DNA from: Reyranella massiliensis 521
Lineage (GTDB): Bacteria; Pseudomonadota; Alphaproteobacteria; Reyranellales; Reyranellaceae
Reading direction: 5' to 3'
Length of the DNA stretch: 35,652 nucleotides
Assembly (NCBI GenBank): GCA_945862125.1
Contig: CAMAYC010000041.1
Location: forward strand, 1-35,652
Positions within the stretch are counted from its first letter, which is position 1. Every line of letters starts with the position of its first letter. Shown in pieces: positions 31,489-35,652 of this stretch. The notes below the pieces were generated by a model that was not told where the DNA came from, ran no database searches, and worked only from the letters and a program-made list of their open reading frames with translations. A program made the position numbers and the translations under genes.

Positions 31489-33966
31489 TCAGCGCGGCCG
31501 GGGATGCCGGACGCGGGCCGTCGGCTCGGCGATCAGGGGATCGTCCGGCCAGTAGTGCCGCGGATAGCGGCCCTTCAGCTCGGCCTTCACGGACTTGTAG
31601 CCCGTCGCCCAGAAGCTCGCGAGATCGCGCGTCACCTGCACCGGCCGCCGTGCCGGCGACAGCAGGTGCACGGTGAGCGGCACCTTGCCGCCGGCAATGC
31701 GCGGCGTGTCGCTCAAGCCAAACATCTCCTGCAGGCGTACCGACAAGGTGGGTTCGGCCGGGTTGGTGTAGTCGATGGCCACACGCGAGCCGCTCGGCAC
31801 TTCGATGTGGGTTGGGACCAGCCGGTCGAGGTCGCGCTGCCGGTCCCACGGCACCAAGGCCTTCAGCGCCGCCGCGAGATCGACGCGCGCCAGGTGGTCG
31901 CGGCGCGACACGCCGTCGAGGAAGGGGCTCAGCCATTCTTCCAGGGAGGCAAGCAGGGCTGCATCGGAAAGATCGGGCCAGCTCTCGTCATGGGCGCGCA
32001 TGAACGCCACGCGCTCCCGCCATCTGGCGAGATCGTCGTTCCACGGCAGGGCTTTGGCGCCAAGCTGGCGGATGCCATCGACCATCGCGGCCTTTACGGC
32101 GCTCGCATCGGGCGTGGGGAGCGGCTTGTCTTCCAGCAGCAGCGCGCCGAGGCGCCGCCGCCGGCGAGCCAGCACCGCGCCGTCGCGGGGGCTCCAGCGC
32201 ACGATCTCTTCCGCCACGATGCGGTCGGCGTAGAGGTCCTCGATCTCGCCCACGGTGATGGGCGCGGCGAGGAAGATGCGCGAGTCCTGGGCCGAGCCGT
32301 CGAGATCGGCCACGACCAGGAATTCCTCGTTGGCCATCGGATCGCCTTCCGGCAACGCGGCGCCTCGGCCGCCCGACAGCAGATACCGTCCCGCTGCCGC
32401 GGCGCGACGCCGGCCGATGCGATCGGGATAGGCCAATGCCAGCAGCGCGCCGGTCATGGAACTGTCGGCGTCCTTGCCCTGGGTGAGCCGCCGCGCCACC
32501 TCTAGGATCTGCCGCGGCGCCTTGCCCGACAGCGCGATATCGACCCGGTGGCGCAGGTCGGCGTCGCGCTGTCCTGGCGGCAGGCGCAGGAAATCGCGCT
32601 CGCCCAAGACGGCCACCAGCAGGGCCGCCACCTTGCCCTGTCCCAGCTCGCGGCCTCTTAGCACGAGATGGGCGAGCCGCGGATGAAGTCCCAGCCGCGC
32701 CATGGCGCGGCCGTGCGGCGTGATGGTACCGGCATCATCGATCGCGCCGAGATCGGCCAGCAGGGCCCGCGCCGTGGCGAGCGAGGCCGGGGGCGGTGGC
32801 GTCAGCCACGGCAGACTCGCCGCATCGCCCGCGCCCCAGGCCGCCAGTTCGAGTGCCAACGGCGCGAGGTCGGCATCGAGGATCTCCGGCGGCGTGAACG
32901 GCAGCAGCCCGCGTTCGGCCTCCTGCGTCCATAGCCGGTAGCATATGCCTGGCTCGAGCCGGCCGGCGCGGCCGCGGCGCTGGTCGGCCGAGGCCTGGCT
33001 CACGCGCACCGTCTCCAGCCGCGTCATGCCCGAGCGCGGCGAGAAGCGCGGCACCCGCATCTCGCCGGAATCGATCACGATCCGGACGCCTTCGATGGTG
33101 AGGCTGGTCTCGGCGATCGCGGTCGCCAGCACCACCTTGCGCCGGCCCGGGGCCGAGGGCGCGATGGCGCGGTCCTGGTCGGCCGGTGAGAGGTCGCCGT
33201 AGAGCGGGGCGATATCGATTGCGGGCCCGAGCCCCTGCAGCCGCTCCTCGACGCGGCGGATTTCGCCGACGCCGGGCAGGAACACCAGCGCGCTGCCGCT
33301 CTCCTCGGCCAGCGCCCGGCGGATCGCGGCGGCGACCGTGTCTTCGATCCGGCCTGCCGCCTCGCGGTCGAGATGGCGCGTCTCGACCGGGAACATCCGA
33401 CCGGCGCTTTCGATTACTGCCGCGCCGCCCAGCCGGTCGGCAACGGGTCCGGGATCGAGGGTCGCGGACATGGCCACGACGCGGAGGTCTTCGCGCAGCG
33501 CCGTCTGCGCCTCGCGCACCAGGGCGAACGACAGGTCGGTCTCCAGCCCGCGCTCGTGCAATTCGTCGAAGATCACGCAGCCGATGCCGTCCAGCGACGG
33601 ATCGTCCTGCAGCATCCGCAGGAAGAGGCCATCGGTCACGACCTCGATGCGCGTGCGTGGTCCAACCTTGCTATCGAAGCGCACGCGATAGCCCACGGTC
33701 TCGCCCGCCGCCTCGCCCAGCGTCGCCGCCATGCGGTGCGCGGCGGCGCGCGCGGCCAGCCGCCGCGGCTCCTGCATGACGATCCGCCGGCCGCCGAGCC
33801 ACGGCGCGTCGAGCAGCGCCAGCGGCACGCGCGTCGTCTTGCCGGCGCCCGGTGGGGCGACCAGCACGGCGGCGTTGTGTCCGGCCAGCGCCTCTTTCAG
33901 ACGTGACAGGGCCTCATCGACGGGAAGGGAGTCCATTGTGGTGGCGCTTATAGCCGTCCTTGGCAT
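31489..33966 (-). CDS. hrpB: DExH-box ATP-dependent helicase HrpB
   Basis: This 825-residue member of the DEAH/DExH family (HrpB type) is near the usual size for HrpB. Motifs: Walker A APPGAGKTT, motif Ia MQEPRRLAARAAA, motif II DELHERG, motif III VAMSATLD, then TAIAETSLTIEGV and the QRRGRAGRLEPGICYRLW block, and the HrpB-specific C-terminal domain (KSVKAELKGRYPRHYWPDDP). The start is ambiguous: ATG 33966 has AGAAGAGG upstream, while ATG 33936 (MDSLPVDEAL) is closer to where most homologues begin. The cellular role of HrpB is poorly defined in most bacteria, though RNA-helicase-like. It is divergent from the VOC gene with only 41 bases between. Confidence 0.95.
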   Translation of the reverse strand: MPRTAISATTMDSLPVDEALSRLKEALAGHNAAVLVAPPGAGKTTRVPLALLDAPWLGGRRIVMQEPRRLAARAAAHRMAATLGEAAGETVGYRVRFDSKVGPRTRIEVVTDGLFLRMLQDDPSLDGIGCVIFDELHERGLETDLSFALVREAQTALREDLRVVAMSATLDPGPVADRLGGAAVIESAGRMFPVETRHLDREAAGRIEDTVAAAIRRALAEESGSALVFLPGVGEIRRVEERLQGLGPAIDIAPLYGDLSPADQDRAIAPSAPGRRKVVLATAIAETSLTIEGVRIVIDSGEMRVPRFSPRSGMTRLETVRVSQASADQRRGRAGRLEPGICYRLWTQEAERGLLPFTPPEILDADLAPLALELAAWGAGDAASLPWLTPPPPASLATARALLADLGAIDDAGTITPHGRAMARLGLHPRLAHLVLRGRELGQGKVAALLVAVLGERDFLRLPPGQRDADLRHRVDIALSGKAPRQILEVARRLTQGKDADSSMTGALLALAYPDRIGRRRAAAAGRYLLSGGRGAALPEGDPMANEEFLVVADLDGSAQDSRIFLAAPITVGEIEDLYADRIVAEEIVRWSPRDGAVLARRRRRLGALLLEDKPLPTPDASAVKAAMVDGIRQLGAKALPWNDDLARWRERVAFMRAHDESWPDLSDAALLASLEEWLSPFLDGVSRRDHLARVDLAAALKALVPWDRQRDLDRLVPTHIEVPSGSRVAIDYTNPAEPTLSVRLQEMFGLSDTPRIAGGKVPLTVHLLSPARRPVQVTRDLASFWATGYKSVKAELKGRYPRHYWPDDPLIAEPTARVRHPRPR

Positions 33967-34007
33967 TATACGCCTCTTCTCCGTGTCGAAATGACGAGGC
34001 TCCGGGC

Positions 34008-34415
34008 ATGGCTGTTATCGTTGATGCAATCGACCATATCGTCATCAACGTTCGGGACGTCGATGTCGCGGCCGCGTGGTACCAGCGTGTGCTCGGCATG
34101 ACGCGCGAGGATTGGCAGCCCGGGCCGGGCAAGTCCGGACGGACGACCGTCAAGTTCGGCCGGCAGAAGATCAATCTCAGGCCGATTTCGGCAACCCAGC
34201 AGGAATGGTTCACCGGCAAGCAGGTGGCGCCTGGCAGCGACGATCTCTGTTTCCTGACCAGGTCCTCGCCGCAGGCCGTGGCGGACCACCTGCGCGCCTG
34301 CGGCGTCGCGATCGAGGAGGGACCGACGGAGAAGCGCGGCGCGATGGGGACGATCGTGTCTGTCTATTGCCGCGATCCCGACGGCAGCCTGATCGAGATT
34401 TCGTCTTACAAGTAG
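34008..34415 (+). CDS. VOC-superfamily (glyoxalase/dioxygenase-like) protein
   Basis: This 135-residue vicinal-oxygen-chelate protein has the two beta-alpha-beta-beta-beta half repeats: IDHIVINVRDVDVAAAWYQRVLGM in the first and the closing YCRDPDGSLIEISSYK in the second. Candidate metal ligands are the His of DHIVIN and the Glu of LIEISSY; a mid-repeat ligand is less clear (DDLCF where a His is common), so enzymatic activity is uncertain. I chose the ATG at 34008 because GAGG lies about nine bases upstream and homologues start at the first strand. It faces the oxygenase genes with five bases between stops. A fosfomycin-resistance or ring-cleavage role is not supported. Confidence 0.88.
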   Translation: MAVIVDAIDHIVINVRDVDVAAAWYQRVLGMTREDWQPGPGKSGRTTVKFGRQKINLRPISATQQEWFTGKQVAPGSDDLCFLTRSSPQAVADHLRACGVAIEEGPTEKRGAMGTIVSVYCRDPDGSLIEISSYK

Positions 34416-34420
34416 CCGCG

Positions 34421-34885
34421 TCAGAGCGGGATGGCGACCAGCGTGTCGAAGCGGGCGCCGTCGCACACCACGATGCGCTCGGCGAACCTGAGGTCGCCCG
34501 CGGCATCGGTCGTGACCTTGTCGCGGTAGCAGCCGGTGGCGAACAGTGACATCGCACCGTCGCCCATGATGCGCACGATCAGGAACGGCACCTCGACGAT
34601 GCTCGCGCTGCCTTCCCGGCCCAGCACCATCGGCAGGCCGACGATGTGGCGGTAGCGCTGGCGCTCGTAGATGTTGGCCTTGCGCAGCGCCGAGACGCGG
34701 TCCTGCAGCATGGCGCGCGAATCGGCATAGATGATGCCGGCCTCGTAGCCCCTGGCGACGTTCTCCGCCGTGGTCACCTTGTAGAGGCAGGGATCGGTGA
34801 ACAGCTCGGGCCACTGCTCGAACTGCTCGCTATCGATGACGCGCGCGTAGGCGGCATTCAGCTCGACCAGTCGCGCCACATCCAT
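34421..34885 (-). CDS. Aromatic-ring-hydroxylating dioxygenase small (beta) subunit
   Basis: This 154-residue NTF2-fold small subunit packs against the Rieske-type large subunit. The pattern LNAAYARVIDSEQFEQWPELFTD, then CLYKVTTAEN, YERQRYRHIVG and CYRDKVTT, matches small subunits of anthranilate/salicylate-type oxygenases (AntB/NagH-like). The ATG at 34885 follows GGAGA, 11 bases past the large-subunit stop, a typical alpha-beta operon order. It has no catalytic metal of its own. It converges with the VOC gene. Confidence 0.9.
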   Translation of the reverse strand: MDVARLVELNAAYARVIDSEQFEQWPELFTDPCLYKVTTAENVARGYEAGIIYADSRAMLQDRVSALRKANIYERQRYRHIVGLPMVLGREGSASIVEVPFLIVRIMGDGAMSLFATGCYRDKVTTDAAGDLRFAERIVVCDGARFDTLVAIPL

Positions 34886-34896
34886 GCGACCGTCTC

Positions 34897-35652
34897 CTAG
34901 TAGTTCATGTGGCGGCGGTAGGCCTGCCAGAAGCCGCGTACGGCGGCCTCGGTGGCGCGCGTCGCCTGGCTTTCGGCGGCGTCTCCACCCATCTCGACGA
35001 CGGAGATCTTGTCGCCGGCCTCGACGATGCCGCGCTGCACGAAGCCGCCGACGCAGCCGTCCTCCATCGACACCAGGCCGGCCGGTCCCACGAGGTTCTG
35101 TTGCTTCAATCGTCGCTTGTTCATCTCCGACGTGTCATCGGCGAAGCCGAAGTAGGTCCAGCGCAGCTCCATGCCGCCGGTGCCCTTGGGCACCACCTGG
35201 CGCACGGCGAGGCAGTTGTGGACCTGCTGCAGCACGGTGCTGGGGAAGATCGTCAGCATCTGGAGCTGGATGCGGTCGCCGAACTCGTCGACGGGGTCGA
35301 GCATGCTGGGATCGGCCAGCTTGTAGTCGTCGCGCTCCGACCGGAGGTCCTTCTCGCGAAAGGCGGCGGCGCCGGGCGCGTCCTCGCTGCCGATGGTGTA
35401 GCTCGCATGATGGCCGCCGTCGGGGCTGACCAGAACACCGCCGGCCTGGGTCAGTCGCGTGATACGGAAGGTTGCGAAGAAGAGATGCAGCAGGCTCGCG
35501 TGATAGGTGTCCTTCACGTTCTCGACATAGAGCTTCCAGTTGTTTGGCAGCGGCTGGGTGAAGCGGCCCATGATCCGGATCGGGCGGTTGAGCACGCGGC
35601 GCACGCGGCCGGTGATCTCGGTGCCGAGATATTCCTCGATCGGCGGCGTGTC
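34897..35652 (-). CDS. Rieske ring-hydroxylating oxygenase large (alpha) subunit, C-terminal part (5' end outside window)
   Basis: The last 251 residues of a Rieske non-haem iron oxygenase alpha subunit are seen; the frame is open to the right edge with no usable start, so the N-terminal Rieske domain is beyond the window. The catalytic domain shows NVKDTYHASLLHLFF, holding the bridging Asp and two iron-binding His, and a late MEDGCVGGFVQRG with the third, Asp, ligand. YHASLLHLFF is typical of the anthranilate/salicylate-5-hydroxylase branch, which converts aromatic carboxylates. The small subunit follows 11 bases later. The ferredoxin and reductase it needs are not in this window. Exact substrate unknown. 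Confidence 0.92.
   Translation of the reverse strand, partial: DTPPIEEYLGTEITGRVRRVLNRPIRIMGRFTQPLPNNWKLYVENVKDTYHASLLHLFFATFRITRLTQAGGVLVSPDGGHHASYTIGSEDAPGAAAFREKDLRSERDDYKLADPSMLDPVDEFGDRIQLQMLTIFPSTVLQQVHNCLAVRQVVPKGTGGMELRWTYFGFADDTSEMNKRRLKQQNLVGPAGLVSMEDGCVGGFVQRGIVEAGDKISVVEMGGDAAESQATRATEAAVRGFWQAYRRHMNY

Noticed and set aside
1-35652. A mobile element, prophage or defence island
   Set aside because: No transposase, integrase, terminal repeat, tRNA, restriction or toxin-antitoxin gene was seen, and base composition appears even across the window.

Overview
The window is GC-rich (roughly two thirds G+C), tightly packed and almost entirely coding. It reads like chromosome from a free-living, metabolically versatile alphaproteobacterium. 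A Rhodospirillales/Reyranella-like or Hyphomicrobiales soil bacterium fits the gene content, but the genus is inference only. I saw no tRNA, rRNA, insertion sequence, integrase, phage gene or CRISPR array, and no gene-free stretch longer than about 130 bases. Both end genes are cut by the window edges.

Layout. 1-3910 (minus): a three-gene ABC importer of the iron(III)/AfuABC-like type with overlapping stops and starts, directly downstream of a UvrD/PcrA helicase (3936-6230). 6313-7329: an HtrA-like protein whose protease triad is gone. 7454-10787: a metallo-beta-lactamase-fold protein, an FAD monooxygenase, a DUF2783 protein and a GNAT acetyltransferase. 14437-10792 (minus): an ankyrin protein, alpha/beta hydrolase, MFS transporter and two tandem hotdog thioesterases. 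14489-17043: a CurA-type reductase, an HdeD-like membrane protein and a NUDT19-like Nudix hydrolase. 17167-22914: an acyl-CoA module consisting of an HMG-CoA-synthase-like/DUF35 fusion, a thiolase, two MaoC-type hotdog proteins, an SDR dehydrogenase and an FAD monooxygenase. 22911-25841: an AraC regulator, a broken GatC-like small gene carrying a perfect palindrome, an amidase and a DUF2000 protein. 31188-25838 (minus): a second amidase, adenine phosphoribosyltransferase, a DUF2817 peptidase-like protein, a cNMP-domain patatin and a SnoaL-like protein. 31251-35652: DUF2798, the helicase HrpB, a VOC protein, and the small and (partial) large subunits of a Rieske ring-hydroxylating oxygenase.

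The strongest candidate for something undescribed is the acyl-CoA module. It resembles the archaeal thiolase/HMG-CoA synthase/DUF35 complex, but the HMGS-like domain is fused to DUF35 and appears to have lost Glu, Cys and His of the catalytic set, while the adjacent thiolase keeps its own residues. It may be a scaffold or acyl-transfer partner rather than a synthase. Three other signals deserve attention: a likely frameshift in the amidase's small partner located exactly at a perfect 17-bp-arm palindrome, an MBL-fold protein that lost the second-metal ligands but kept the first-site ones, and the HtrA-like pseudoprotease.

All calls come from reading sequence and remembered family motifs. No database search was run.
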